Shown here: one piece after another, positions 15,347 through 23,525 of the stretch
How the letters are laid out: every line of letters begins with the position of its first letter
Position numbering within the stretch: position 1 is the first letter of the stretch
DNA from: Acidobacteriota bacterium
GTDB taxonomy: Bacteria; Acidobacteriota; Blastocatellia; Pyrinomonadales; Pyrinomonadaceae
Length of the DNA stretch: 64,000 bases
NCBI GenBank assembly: GCA_019639195.1
Contig: JAHBSI010000002.1
Location: 248,001 to 312,000, forward strand
Direction of reading: 5' to 3'
Made by a program: the position numbers and the translations under genes
Notes under the pieces: model-generated
Told to the model about the DNA's origin: nothing
The model's input: the letters and a program-made list of their open reading frames with translations, nothing else
Database searches by the model: none

Positions 15347-17581
15347 TTATTTCCCCCTTTGCACTTCGCTTAAGCTCGCACCCTTGCGCGAATTCCCGAG
15401 TATAGGAAGATCCCTCGACGCGACCTTCTCGATCCTTGCCGCACAAGCCTTAAACTCAGGGATCTTTGAGATCGGATCGAGCTTCGCGTTCGTAAGCAGA
15501 TTCGCCGCCTTCGCGTCTCCCCAATGATACGGAATGAAGATCGTGTCCTTACGAATTGTTTTGACCACAAGGGCAGGAAAAACGCCTTCACCACGCCTCG
15601 ATACGACCTTTACACGCTCGCCATCCGCGATTCCCATCTTTGCCGCAGTTTCCGGATGGATCTCGACATAAGGCTCCGGACACTGCTGAACAAGGAATCC
15701 GATGCGGCGTGTTTGATTCCCGGAAAGATACTGATAGACAACGCGTCCGGTCGTGAGAGCGAGCGGATACTCATCGTCCGGCACCTCGGCGGGGCCTTTG
15801 TATTCGATGCCAAAGAACTTCGCCTTTCCATCGGGATGATAGAACTTCTTGTCCTCGAACAATCTAGGTGTTCCCTTGCTTTCTTCCGTAGGACAAGGCC
15901 ACATCACGCCATTCTGAGCGTCGATCTTCTCGTAGGTAATGCCATAATAATCGGCCTTTCCTCCCTTTGAGGCGGCCCGCAGTTCGTCAAAGATCTCTCG
16001 CGGCGTATCGAACTGAAAGTACTTCTCGCGGCCCATCCGGCGGGCGATCTCCTTTGCGATCCACCAATCCGGTTTGGCTTCGCCGATCGGTTCGATGGCT
16101 TTATTTATCTTGACCACACGAGCCTCGGCGCTTGCGGTGACACCTTCGTCCTCCGCCCAGGTCGTCGTCGGAAGGACGACATCTGCGAACCTCGAGGACT
16201 CAGACATAAAGAAGTCGATGTTTACATAGAACTCAAGGGCTTCGAGCGATCGTTGAATGGCGTTCACATCCGGAAGCGAGACCATTCCGTTGTTACACGT
16301 TGAGATGAGAGCCTTGATCTCGCCCTCGCGCATCTTTTCGTACATCTCGACGACTGAAACGCCGGCTTCCGGGAGCTCATCTTCCGGCAGGCCCCAGAAT
16401 TCGCACATGTGCTTGCGATCTTCGGGGTTGGTCATCGAACGCTGTCCCGGCAGCTGATCGGCCTTTTGCCCGTGTTCGCGTCCGCCCTGGCCATTCCCTT
16501 GTCCCGTGATCGTGCCGTAGCCGCGACCGGGTGCACCGATCTTGCCCGTTGCAAGAACAATATTTATATAGCTTAGGACGTTGTCCACGCCGTTAGAATG
16601 ATGTTCGATCCCGCGCGCGTGGAGGATCATTCCGGTCGCCGCCTGACCGTAAAGAATGGCGGCCTTCTCGATCTTCGCAGGGTCAATACCCGAAAGTTCA
16701 CCGGCATAGGCCGGCTCGTACTTACCAATAACAGCCTTTACCGCGTCCCAATCATTTGTGTGCTTCGAGATGAATTCCTCGTCGATGAGGCCCTCGCGAA
16801 TGATGACGTTAAGAAGCCCGTTTGCGACCGCAACGTCGGTTCCCGGCTTGAGCTGCAAATGAATATCACCCTGTCGAGCCGTGGCAGTCGCCCGCGGATC
16901 AATAACGATCCAGCGGCCGCCGTTGTCGCGTTGCTGCCAAAGATATTTGTTCAAGATCGGGAAGGTTTCCGCGCAATTCGAACCCGCGATCATCAGAACT
17001 TCCGCAAGAGGAATGTCATCCCACGAGTTTGCGACACGATCCACTCCGAAGGCCTTGTTGTTGCCGGCAGCGGCGCTTACCATGCAAAGCCGGCCATTGT
17101 AATCAACATAGCGAGTTCCGAGGCCGAGCCTTGCGAACTTACCCATTACATAGGTCTTTTCGGTAGTGAGGGACGACCCCGAATAAACGCCGACGGAGTT
17201 CTTGCCGTACTTTGCCTGAATCTCCTTGAGCCTTGAAACAACCAGATCGAGAGCGTCGTCCCAGGTCGCACGCTCGAACACACCATTCTTCTTTACAAGC
17301 GGGTATAGCAGGCGATCCGGATGGTGTGTCTGCAAGTACGCAGTGACGCCTTTTGGACAAAGTTTTCCTTCGTTTACAGGAAAATCATATCTGGGTTCAA
17401 AACCGACGACCTGCTCGTCCTGCACCAGAAGATACATCCCGCACTGAACGCCGCAATATGGGCAATGCGTCGGCACCGCCCGATCGATCTTGCGGTCGGC
17501 GTGCCAACCGTCAATTGGGGCGTCATAAAGATGCGGCCCATACTTCTCAATTATCTCAGCAAGATTCTCAACTTTAGACAT
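15347..17581 (-). CDS. Molybdopterin (bis-MGD) oxidoreductase, NasA/NarB nitrate reductase-like
   Basis: A 744-residue cytoplasmic molybdoenzyme without Tat signal. The [4Fe-4S] site is C40-C43-C47-C75. The Mo ligand is probably Cys166 in YNGRLCMVSAAAG, which matches assimilatory nitrate reductases (SRLCMSSAV) rather than formate dehydrogenases (U/C-H). TGQGNGQGGREHG near residue 385 and the C-terminal molydopterin dinucleotide domain (LTTGRVVYQYLSGNQTRR, then PYHWGD) are present. The start is ATG 17581 with GGAGG 6 bp upstream, overlapping the upstream gene by 8 bp. The exact substrate, nitrate or another oxyanion, cannot be settled from sequence alone. A longer start at 17653 is unlikely. 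Confidence 0.87.
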   Translation of the reverse strand: MSKVENLAEIIEKYGPHLYDAPIDGWHADRKIDRAVPTHCPYCGVQCGMYLLVQDEQVVGFEPRYDFPVNEGKLCPKGVTAYLQTHHPDRLLYPLVKKNGVFERATWDDALDLVVSRLKEIQAKYGKNSVGVYSGSSLTTEKTYVMGKFARLGLGTRYVDYNGRLCMVSAAAGNNKAFGVDRVANSWDDIPLAEVLMIAGSNCAETFPILNKYLWQQRDNGGRWIVIDPRATATARQGDIHLQLKPGTDVAVANGLLNVIIREGLIDEEFISKHTNDWDAVKAVIGKYEPAYAGELSGIDPAKIEKAAILYGQAATGMILHARGIEHHSNGVDNVLSYINIVLATGKIGAPGRGYGTITGQGNGQGGREHGQKADQLPGQRSMTNPEDRKHMCEFWGLPEDELPEAGVSVVEMYEKMREGEIKALISTCNNGMVSLPDVNAIQRSLEALEFYVNIDFFMSESSRFADVVLPTTTWAEDEGVTASAEARVVKINKAIEPIGEAKPDWWIAKEIARRMGREKYFQFDTPREIFDELRAASKGGKADYYGITYEKIDAQNGVMWPCPTEESKGTPRLFEDKKFYHPDGKAKFFGIEYKGPAEVPDDEYPLALTTGRVVYQYLSGNQTRRIGFLVQQCPEPYVEIHPETAAKMGIADGERVKVVSRRGEGVFPALVVKTIRKDTIFIPYHWGDAKAANLLTNAKLDPISKIPEFKACAARIEKVASRDLPILGNSRKGASLSEVQRGK

Positions 17582-18662
17582 TCGGTCCTCCGACTCTGGA
17601 GCCATAAAAAACAGGTTCAGCCTTGTCAGGGGCTTTTGCGTACGCAAGGCCACGCATCACGCGTTTACATCGCGGACAGTAGTCTTGCAAGGTATGTCCA
17701 TTCTTCAAGCGGTAGTCATACCCGAGTTCCGTAACAAGCTTCTTTAGGTCGTCAACCCACATCTTGCCGACAAAACTCGACCGGCATCGCGGGCAGATCG
17801 CCTGCTCCGCCTCGGCCGAACGGTTCTGGTAAAGTTCGACACCGACCGATGCAGGTCTCTGTACGATATGGAAGAGCTTGCCGAACGGGAGGAAAAAGAG
17901 CGTCATTATCACGAGAGCCTGGTGCGAAAGCGATATGAACGAGTACATATAGCCCTGAAACCAAAGACTCGAGGCCGTGAGCATCAGGCCGGAGACCGAA
18001 ATTGCGATAAGGAGCAGATGCGGAACGAAATCCAGCAGGAACTGCTGAAGGGCGATCGCTCCCCGATCGTTCAAGCGTCTGTGGATCGCGATCGCGCATC
18101 CGATCATGACCATGACCGCGGAAATATCGAGTCCGTGAAAGGTTATCCACGCGATAAGGCTCCGGCCGTTCATCAGAATAAGTGGAAAACCGAAGAGATG
18201 GGCGCGATATCCCATATCGCCTTCGAGGGTAAAGTGTACCCAGCCGAACACGAGCGGGAACGTGATGGCCGCCGCCAGAATACAGCCCCACATAATGAAA
18301 AAGTGCATTATCCAGCGTTGACGAGCACGCTTAAAGATAAAGCGTTGCTCGACAAGATTCGTCGCGATGCTGGTGGCCGCACTTTTCGCACTTTTCGCAA
18401 ATTTCCTTTTGTTAAAGAATAGCTGGAGTCCGCGTTTGAAATATATCCGCGTCGCCGGCCTCTGCAGCCATACCGAATACCGGAAAGCGATCGCACCAAA
18501 AGCGACGATACTCGCGATCGTATAGCCAAAGAGTGCCGAGTCGAAATTTTCCAGATTGCGGGAACCGATGATCACGAGTGCCGTCAGAACCGCGGACGAG
18601 ATCAAACCAATGATGGTCGGATTACGATAATTTAGCTTTTGAGGAGTCGGTCGTGCCTCCAT
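17574..18662 (-). CDS. NarI/DsrM-like membrane cytochrome b with C-terminal zinc-ribbon-like tail
   Basis: A 362-residue membrane protein, first gene of the redox operon. Six or seven hydrophobic helices carry histidines suited to b-heme binding: RWIMHFF, RAHLFGF, ITFHGLD, DFVPHLLL, SLSHQALV, KLFHIV. The cytoplasmic tail has CPRC near residue 295 and CPRC near residue 340, spaced like a rubredoxin or zinc knuckle. It would oxidise quinol and pass electrons to the ferredoxin subunit. I chose ATG 18662 with the ribosome site GGGAGGGAG 8 bp before it; a start 11 codons upstream lacks one. The family assignment is by topology, not by a sure motif. Confidence 0.75.
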   Translation of the reverse strand: MEARPTPQKLNYRNPTIIGLISSAVLTALVIIGSRNLENFDSALFGYTIASIVAFGAIAFRYSVWLQRPATRIYFKRGLQLFFNKRKFAKSAKSAATSIATNLVEQRFIFKRARQRWIMHFFIMWGCILAAAITFPLVFGWVHFTLEGDMGYRAHLFGFPLILMNGRSLIAWITFHGLDISAVMVMIGCAIAIHRRLNDRGAIALQQFLLDFVPHLLLIAISVSGLMLTASSLWFQGYMYSFISLSHQALVIMTLFFLPFGKLFHIVQRPASVGVELYQNRSAEAEQAICPRCRSSFVGKMWVDDLKKLVTELGYDYRLKNGHTLQDYCPRCKRVMRGLAYAKAPDKAEPVFYGSRVGGPNV

Positions 18663-18838
18663 TTGTGCTCTCCCTCCCGTATGGTACGGGATCAACCTTG
18701 AAACTCAATTGGCTCGACCAGGGGCATCGTTCCGGAACTTCGCCCGAACGTCTCCCGAGCAAACCACGCTGCGAAAAGCAACTTCCAAAGAACGGATCCT
18801 TCACCTATTTATATATCACTTTGGCCCATTAGCCAAAT

Positions 18839-18852
18839 ATGACAAAAATCAT
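18839..18852 (-). promoter_or_regulatory. FNR/DNR-like box and class II promoter of the molybdoenzyme operon
   Basis: ATGAC-AAAA-ATCAT lies in the 275-bp gap 18663-18937. On the minus strand a TATATA -10 (18815-18810) places the transcription start near 18803-18804, so the box centre (18845.5) is at about -41.5, the classical class II activator position. The leader would be about 140 nt. The Crp/Fnr gene is 85 bp upstream. I see no gene in this gap. Confidence 0.65.
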
Positions 18853-18937
18853 AAAGATGTCCGCTTTTCGGACTTCGAAGTGCTTATTTTTCAAAAAGTT
18901 ACAAGAACAGGTGCGCGGCACAAACCTTACAAAAAAG

Positions 18938-19627
18938 TCAGCCTTCGAGATGGGAAGCGAGGCCGTCAAGCGAGTCGATCAGGATCTTGCCGCGTACGAT
19001 ACGAATGTCTCCGACAGCAGCCAGATGCCTGATGGTGCGGATGGTAGTTTCGGTCGTGAGGCCGGCCATTCTGGCAATATCTTCGCGGCGAAGTTTGATC
19101 TTGATCGGCGGTTCATCGCTCGACGCGGAGAAGAGTCGGACGAGGACGCCCGCGATCCTTTGCTCTGCGGAACCGCCCGCAAGCGTCTTTATCAATGCCG
19201 TCTTCTGCCGCAGCATCGACGACATCCAATTCAGTAGTGCCAACGTGAATTCAGGTGACTTTGCGAGCAGCTGAAAAACATCATCTCGATGCAGCAAAAG
19301 GATCTCAGATTCTTCGATCGCGTACGCCGATGCCGGATAGACGTCACCATCGACCACCGGCGGAATGGCAAACATCTCGCCCGCACCAAAGATCCCGATA
19401 ATGACTTCCTTTCCCGGTTCCGGAAATTGCACCATCTTTACGCGGCCGCTCTCGATGATCGGCAAATAGTCCGCTCGCTCTCCAACGGCAAAGAGTTCTT
19501 CGTTTGGGAAATAGTGGCGTGCGTTGGCGTGCGAGGTCAAAGACGCCTTGAGTTCGTCGCTCGCGGTTGCGAGGATCGGCTTGACCCGCTGGGTGTTCTT
19601 TGCCTTTTGCATCGTAGCGGTATTCAT
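18938..19627 (-). CDS. Crp/Fnr family regulator without cysteines (DNR/NnrR-like)
   Basis: A 229-residue transcription factor. Residues 25-140 form a cyclic-nucleotide-binding-like beta roll, a dimer helix follows (SPEFTLALLNWMSSMLRQ), and residues 165-215 are a winged helix whose recognition helix GLTTETTIRTIRHL keeps the Glu and Arg at the positions FNR uses to read TTGAT. It has no cysteine at all, so it cannot hold the O2-sensing 4Fe-4S cluster of FNR, and NO sensing as in DNR/NnrR is more likely (inference). It sits between two copies of the palindrome ATGAC-N4-ATCAT and upstream of the molybdoenzyme operon. Confidence 0.88.
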   Translation of the reverse strand: MNTATMQKAKNTQRVKPILATASDELKASLTSHANARHYFPNEELFAVGERADYLPIIESGRVKMVQFPEPGKEVIIGIFGAGEMFAIPPVVDGDVYPASAYAIEESEILLLHRDDVFQLLAKSPEFTLALLNWMSSMLRQKTALIKTLAGGSAEQRIAGVLVRLFSASSDEPPIKIKLRREDIARMAGLTTETTIRTIRHLAAVGDIRIVRGKILIDSLDGLASHLEG

Positions 19628-19670
19628 ATCTGGGCTTTAGGCGTGTGCTCATCTCGCACCGCACAGAGTT

Positions 19671-19712
19671 ATGACCCTGATCATATTTTGCACCTTGCGG
19701 ACCGGTTACGAT
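19671..19712 (+). promoter_or_regulatory. FNR/DNR-like box with class II spacing to a -10, upstream of the small membrane protein
   Basis: ATGAC-CCTG-ATCAT at 19671-19684, centre 19677.5. If the site acts at -41.5 on the plus strand the start would be 19719, and TACGAT occupies exactly -12 to -7 (19707-19712). This makes it a likely activator site for the membrane protein gene at 19804. It is also 44 bp before the start codon of the Crp/Fnr gene on the minus strand and could act there as an autoregulatory site. Confidence 0.55.
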
Positions 19713-19780
19713 AATTTGGAATTGAGTTTTCTTTGGATCGACGAGCAGTTTCGATACGGCCGAAACCCCGGCAGGACACG

Positions 19781-19822
19781 AAATGTTGATAGCAATTCCC
19801 TAAATGTTGATAGCAATTCCCT
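19781..19822 (+). repeat. Exact 21-bp tandem duplication spanning a start codon
   Basis: Two adjacent identical 21-bp units, 19781-19801 and 19802-19822. Each contains the same ATG context. The first copy has the ribosome site AGGA upstream but reads MLIAIP and stops at TAA 19801-19803; the second copy's ATG (19804) follows the TAA directly and opens the 137-residue gene. The second ATG lacks its own ribosome site. Confidence 0.9.
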
Positions 19823-20217
19823 TTTTCTGGGCAGGTATGATCGCAGCGATCTCATTTCTTGAGGCACCGCTCAAGTTCCGAGCGCCGGGCGTCACTCAGG
19901 CGATCGGGCTTGGGATCGGCAAACGCGTATTCACGGCGTTAAACCGCATCGAGACAGTCTTTGCTCTTCTTTTGGTGATATTTCTTGTTGTGACGCGGCC
20001 GCCATTCGATCTGTCGACCACGCTATTAGTGATCGTCTTCACGATCCTCGCCGTCCAAACCTTCTGGCTTGTGCCGCACCTTATGCGACGAGCCCAACGC
20101 GTCATCGATGGCCAGGCACCACCAAAAGGCCGCACTCACATCCTCTTCATCGCCCTCGAAGCCGCGAAAATGCTCCTCCTCTTCGCGACAGGCATTACCG
20201 CACTTGCGTCATCGTAA
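19804..20217 (+). CDS. Four-helix integral membrane protein, unknown function
   Basis: A 137-residue hydrophobic protein with four predicted helices and a conserved-looking motif FLEAPLKFRAPGVTQAIGLGIGKRVF after the first helix, which I have seen only in uncharacterised small membrane proteins. The Met follows a six-codon leader reading frame created by a 21-bp duplication, so translation may depend on reinitiation. A predicted FNR/DNR-type promoter lies 85 bp upstream, which links it to the nitrogen-oxide regulon of the region. No catalytic residues can be named. Confidence 0.8.
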   Translation: MLIAIPFFWAGMIAAISFLEAPLKFRAPGVTQAIGLGIGKRVFTALNRIETVFALLLVIFLVVTRPPFDLSTTLLVIVFTILAVQTFWLVPHLMRRAQRVIDGQAPPKGRTHILFIALEAAKMLLLFATGITALASS

Positions 20218-20282
20218 AGGCAGTTCAGGTCTCGCCCATCCTTTCGATGCATTCGTCTTCGACGAGTCAAAGAACCCGGTCG

Positions 20283-22166
20283 CTACCGCTCCCGGTTCTG
20301 ACTTCCATTCTCGCTGCGTGTGATCTGGGTCATTTCGCCGTACTTAACGCCGTTGGCTTTGGCGACGTTGTACCAGAAGGCCTGCATATCCCAGGCGGCG
20401 GTGGGGCAGCGTTCGGCGCAGAGGCCGCAGTGGAGGCAAACGTCTTCGTCCTTGACCATCACACGGCCGGTCTTTAGGCCGTCCTGGACGTAGATCGGCT
20501 GAGCAAGATTCTCCGCCGGCACCTTCGTGCGGGAGCGAAGATCAGCCTCGTCGCCGTCGGGAATGAACGAGATACAGGCCGTCGGGCAGATGTCCACGCA
20601 AGCGTCACACTCGATGCACTTCGGCGCGTCAAAGACCGTCTGAACGTCGCAATTCAGGCAACGCATGGCTTCCTCGTAACCGGCAAGCGGATCGAAGCCG
20701 AGTTCGACCTCCTGCTTCCTGTTGGTGAGCGTCTTGGTTTTCGGCGCCTGCGGAACGACAAGGCGGTCGTATTCGTCGATCTTGCTGTCGTAGGCCCATT
20801 CGTGGATGCCCATCTTCATCGAACGCAGATTAACGTGCGGCGGCGGCCGATGCGTTAGCAGATTCTCACCCTTGCAAAGCAGGTCGATCGAGATCGCCGC
20901 CTGATGGCCATGTGCAACTGCAGTGATCACGTTCTCAGGGCCGAAAGCCGCATCGCCGCCAAAGAACACCTTTGCGTGAGTTGATTGGAATGTCGTTCGA
21001 TCGACGATCGGCATCTCCCATTTGTCGAAATCGATGCCGAGATTGCGTTCGATCCACGGGAAAGCGTTCTCCTGCCCGATCGCAACAAGAACGTCGTCCG
21101 CCGGATAGAATACTTCCGGCTCTCCGGTCGGCACGAGGCTGCGTTTGCCATTCTCGTCGTAAACGGCCTTGACCTTTTCGAACATCATCCCAACAAGCCT
21201 CGGACCGCGGACACTCTGGTCCGCATTCCCGGCATCCTCCTGATCTTCCGCTTCCCAAACAAAGGATTTCGGGACGTGGTTGTCGATGATCGGGATGTCC
21301 TCGTGCATCGCGTCTTCTTTTTCCCACGGGCTCGCCTTCATCGTCTCAAACGGCGAACGGACGATCACTTTTACGTCCTCACCGCCCAAACGCCGGGCCG
21401 TTCTGCAGCAGTCCATTGCGGTATTTCCGCCGCCGAGGACGATCACGGTCTTGCCGATCTTGTTCGTATGCTCGAACGCTACAGAGCCAAGCCAATTGAT
21501 GCCGATATGAATATTCGCGGAGCCTTCCTCACGCCCCGGAATGTTGAGTTCACGTCCGCGTGGAGCACCCGTTCCGACAAACACGGCGTCATACTCCGCA
21601 TCAAGGACTTCCTTTAGCGAGGAAACATAATGCTTGAAATGCGTATGGATCCCGAGGTCGAGGATATAATCGATCTCCTCTTCGAGAACCTTTTCCGGTA
21701 GGCGAAACGACGGGATCTGCGAACGCATAAAACCGCCGCCTTTGAATTGTTCGTCAAAGAGATGGATCTCGTAGCCGAGCGGCGCTAGATCGCGTGCAAC
21801 CGTCAGGCTAGCGGGCCCGGCCCCGATCAACGCGATCTTCTTACCGTTCGCCGGAAAAGGCGCCTTCGGCATAAACGGCTTTACGTCATCACGATTATCG
21901 GCCGCCACACGCTTTAATCGACAGATCGCGACAGGCTCTTCGTCAATGCGTCCGCGACGACAGGCGGGTTCGCACGGACGGTCGCAAGTACGGCCCAAAA
22001 TGCCGGGAAAAACATTTGAATCCCAGTTGACCATGTAGGCCTCTGTGTATTTGCCCGCAGCGATCAGGCGAATGTACTCCGGAACGGGCGTGTGCGACGG
22101 ACAGGCGTATTGACAGTCAACGACTTTGTGGAAGTATTCGGGGTCGGCGATGTTTGTGGGCTTCAA
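20283..22166 (-). CDS. GltD-like NAD(P)H flavoprotein with C-terminal ferredoxin domain
   Basis: A 627-residue oxidoreductase related to the glutamate synthase small subunit and NADPH:ferredoxin enzymes. Residues 20-75 carry the N-terminal Fe-S cysteines (CQYAC, CDRPCEPACRRG). The FAD motif is GAGPASLTVA near residue 116 and the NAD(P) motif is VLGGGNTAMDCCRTARR near 245. The C-terminal 2x[4Fe-4S] domain has CIECDACVDICP and CLHCGLCAERCP. No glutamate synthase large subunit is nearby, so it more likely moves electrons between NAD(P)H and ferredoxin, perhaps serving the molybdoenzyme or KorAB (inference). Confidence 0.88.
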   Translation of the reverse strand: MKPTNIADPEYFHKVVDCQYACPSHTPVPEYIRLIAAGKYTEAYMVNWDSNVFPGILGRTCDRPCEPACRRGRIDEEPVAICRLKRVAADNRDDVKPFMPKAPFPANGKKIALIGAGPASLTVARDLAPLGYEIHLFDEQFKGGGFMRSQIPSFRLPEKVLEEEIDYILDLGIHTHFKHYVSSLKEVLDAEYDAVFVGTGAPRGRELNIPGREEGSANIHIGINWLGSVAFEHTNKIGKTVIVLGGGNTAMDCCRTARRLGGEDVKVIVRSPFETMKASPWEKEDAMHEDIPIIDNHVPKSFVWEAEDQEDAGNADQSVRGPRLVGMMFEKVKAVYDENGKRSLVPTGEPEVFYPADDVLVAIGQENAFPWIERNLGIDFDKWEMPIVDRTTFQSTHAKVFFGGDAAFGPENVITAVAHGHQAAISIDLLCKGENLLTHRPPPHVNLRSMKMGIHEWAYDSKIDEYDRLVVPQAPKTKTLTNRKQEVELGFDPLAGYEEAMRCLNCDVQTVFDAPKCIECDACVDICPTACISFIPDGDEADLRSRTKVPAENLAQPIYVQDGLKTGRVMVKDEDVCLHCGLCAERCPTAAWDMQAFWYNVAKANGVKYGEMTQITRSENGSQNRER

Positions 22167-22347
22167 AGTTAACGGTTCCTCGCGTCAGGAAGATTGCTAG
22201 CGCTTGTATTCTAAGGCACAAGCCGAAGGCGTCGCAAGGATTTTGAGGATAAATCTCCTTTTCAAGAGCAATTGAAATAAACTAGAATCAAATACGGTCA
22301 AAGGACCGTTTCGACCTTTTCTCACTTTTGCGGCAATTCATTCTTCA

Positions 22348-23235
22348 ATGGGACCAACTCAAACCGCGGCCACTCTCGATGTGAACGGCCTTGCTATCTA
22401 CATTCTCGTCTTCATAGTCGGCGCGTGTATCGGCAGCTTTTTGAATGTCGTGATCTACCGCGTGCCCGCGGAGAAGTCGTTGCTTACCTCATCCGCGTGC
22501 CCGAAATGCGGGAACTCGATCCCCTTCTACTACAACATCCCGATCCTCGGCTGGCTCATCCTCGGCGGCAAGTGCGCCAACTGCAAAGAGCCGATCGCGT
22601 GGCGCTATCCTGCTATCGAGCTTCTCACGGCATTGTTGTTTGTGTGCGTACTGTGGCAGTTCGGACTTACAGCATCTTTGCCGGTTGCCCTCGCATTCAC
22701 CGCGACAATGATCGCTCTCATCTTCATAGACGCGGACAACATGATCCTTCCGAACGTGATCACGTATCCGCTCTTTGTCATCGCGATCATCATCCGCATA
22801 AGTTTCCCGCTCATGCTGGGCGATAGTTTTTTTTCGGATACGAAGGTGACGCCGATCAGCGGCCTTGAGTTCGCGGGACTGTCGCCCTGGATGATCAGCC
22901 TTGCCGGTGCACTCTTTGGGGCAGTGATCGGCGGCGGCTCGCTCTGGGCGATCGGCGTTTTGTGGAAGGTTCTCCGAAAGGTCGATGCAATGGGCCTCGG
23001 CGACGTCAAACTTCTGCTGGGCATTGGAGCTTTGCTTGGATGGCGTCTGACCTTGCTTACGATCTTTCTTGGAGCATTTTCGGGAGCGATCGCCGGCGTT
23101 GGTATGCTATTGAAGACAAAGAACAAGGACCTTCAGACTCAGATACCATTTGGTATTTTTCTCGGTATCGGAGCGATCGTCTCGCTTCTGTTCGGCGAAA
23201 AGCTTATCGGTTGGTACTTAGGACAATTCTATTGA
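22348..23235 (+). CDS. pilD: Type IV prepilin peptidase / N-methyltransferase
   Basis: A 295-residue bifunctional A24 aspartyl protease that cleaves and methylates type IV pilins and pseudopilins at the inner membrane. The zinc-binding methylase loop has C51, C54, C76 and C79 (CPKCGNS, KCANCKEP). The catalytic Asp residues are in FIDADN (about 128-130) and in GLGDVKLL (about 216-223). About eight membrane segments are visible. No pilus genes are in the window. The 3' end overlaps the convergent small zinc protein by 7 bp. Confidence 0.92.
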   Translation: MGPTQTAATLDVNGLAIYILVFIVGACIGSFLNVVIYRVPAEKSLLTSSACPKCGNSIPFYYNIPILGWLILGGKCANCKEPIAWRYPAIELLTALLFVCVLWQFGLTASLPVALAFTATMIALIFIDADNMILPNVITYPLFVIAIIIRISFPLMLGDSFFSDTKVTPISGLEFAGLSPWMISLAGALFGAVIGGGSLWAIGVLWKVLRKVDAMGLGDVKLLLGIGALLGWRLTLLTIFLGAFSGAIAGVGMLLKTKNKDLQTQIPFGIFLGIGAIVSLLFGEKLIGWYLGQFY

Positions 23236-23525
23236 GCCGAAGTCATTGCCCTCTGGACACATTCTTTCGAACAATAGTAGGTATTGCGGTCGAATTTGAT
23301 CGCAGTATTCATATCGATCCAAGTTCCGCAGCCGGCGCAAGAGCGTAGGTCAAGAGCCTTTGCCGCCTGTCGTTCTTCACGAGGCAGTTCGGCGTCGGAT
23401 CTTGCACGCATTTCTTTAAGGGTTCGGCCGAGTGCGAGAATGTTCGCGATCTGCTTGCGATATCTTAGTGCTGTCAGACCGAACAGCAGAAAGAGGACAA
23501 AGAGGATAAAGGCCGCTTCTCTCAT
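23229..23525 (-). CDS. Small membrane-anchored protein with cysteine-rich tail
   Basis: A 98-residue protein: one N-terminal membrane helix (residues 4-20), a charged helix, then CAGCGTWIDMNTAIKFDRNTYYCSKEC, which resembles a treble-clef or TRASH-type zinc site (C-x2-C ... C-x3-C). I cannot name a family with certainty. It overlaps the stop region of the TPR gene (4 bp) and is probably translated with it. Confidence 0.75.
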   Translation of the reverse strand: MREAAFILFVLFLLFGLTALRYRKQIANILALGRTLKEMRARSDAELPREERQAAKALDLRSCAGCGTWIDMNTAIKFDRNTYYCSKECVQRAMTSAQ

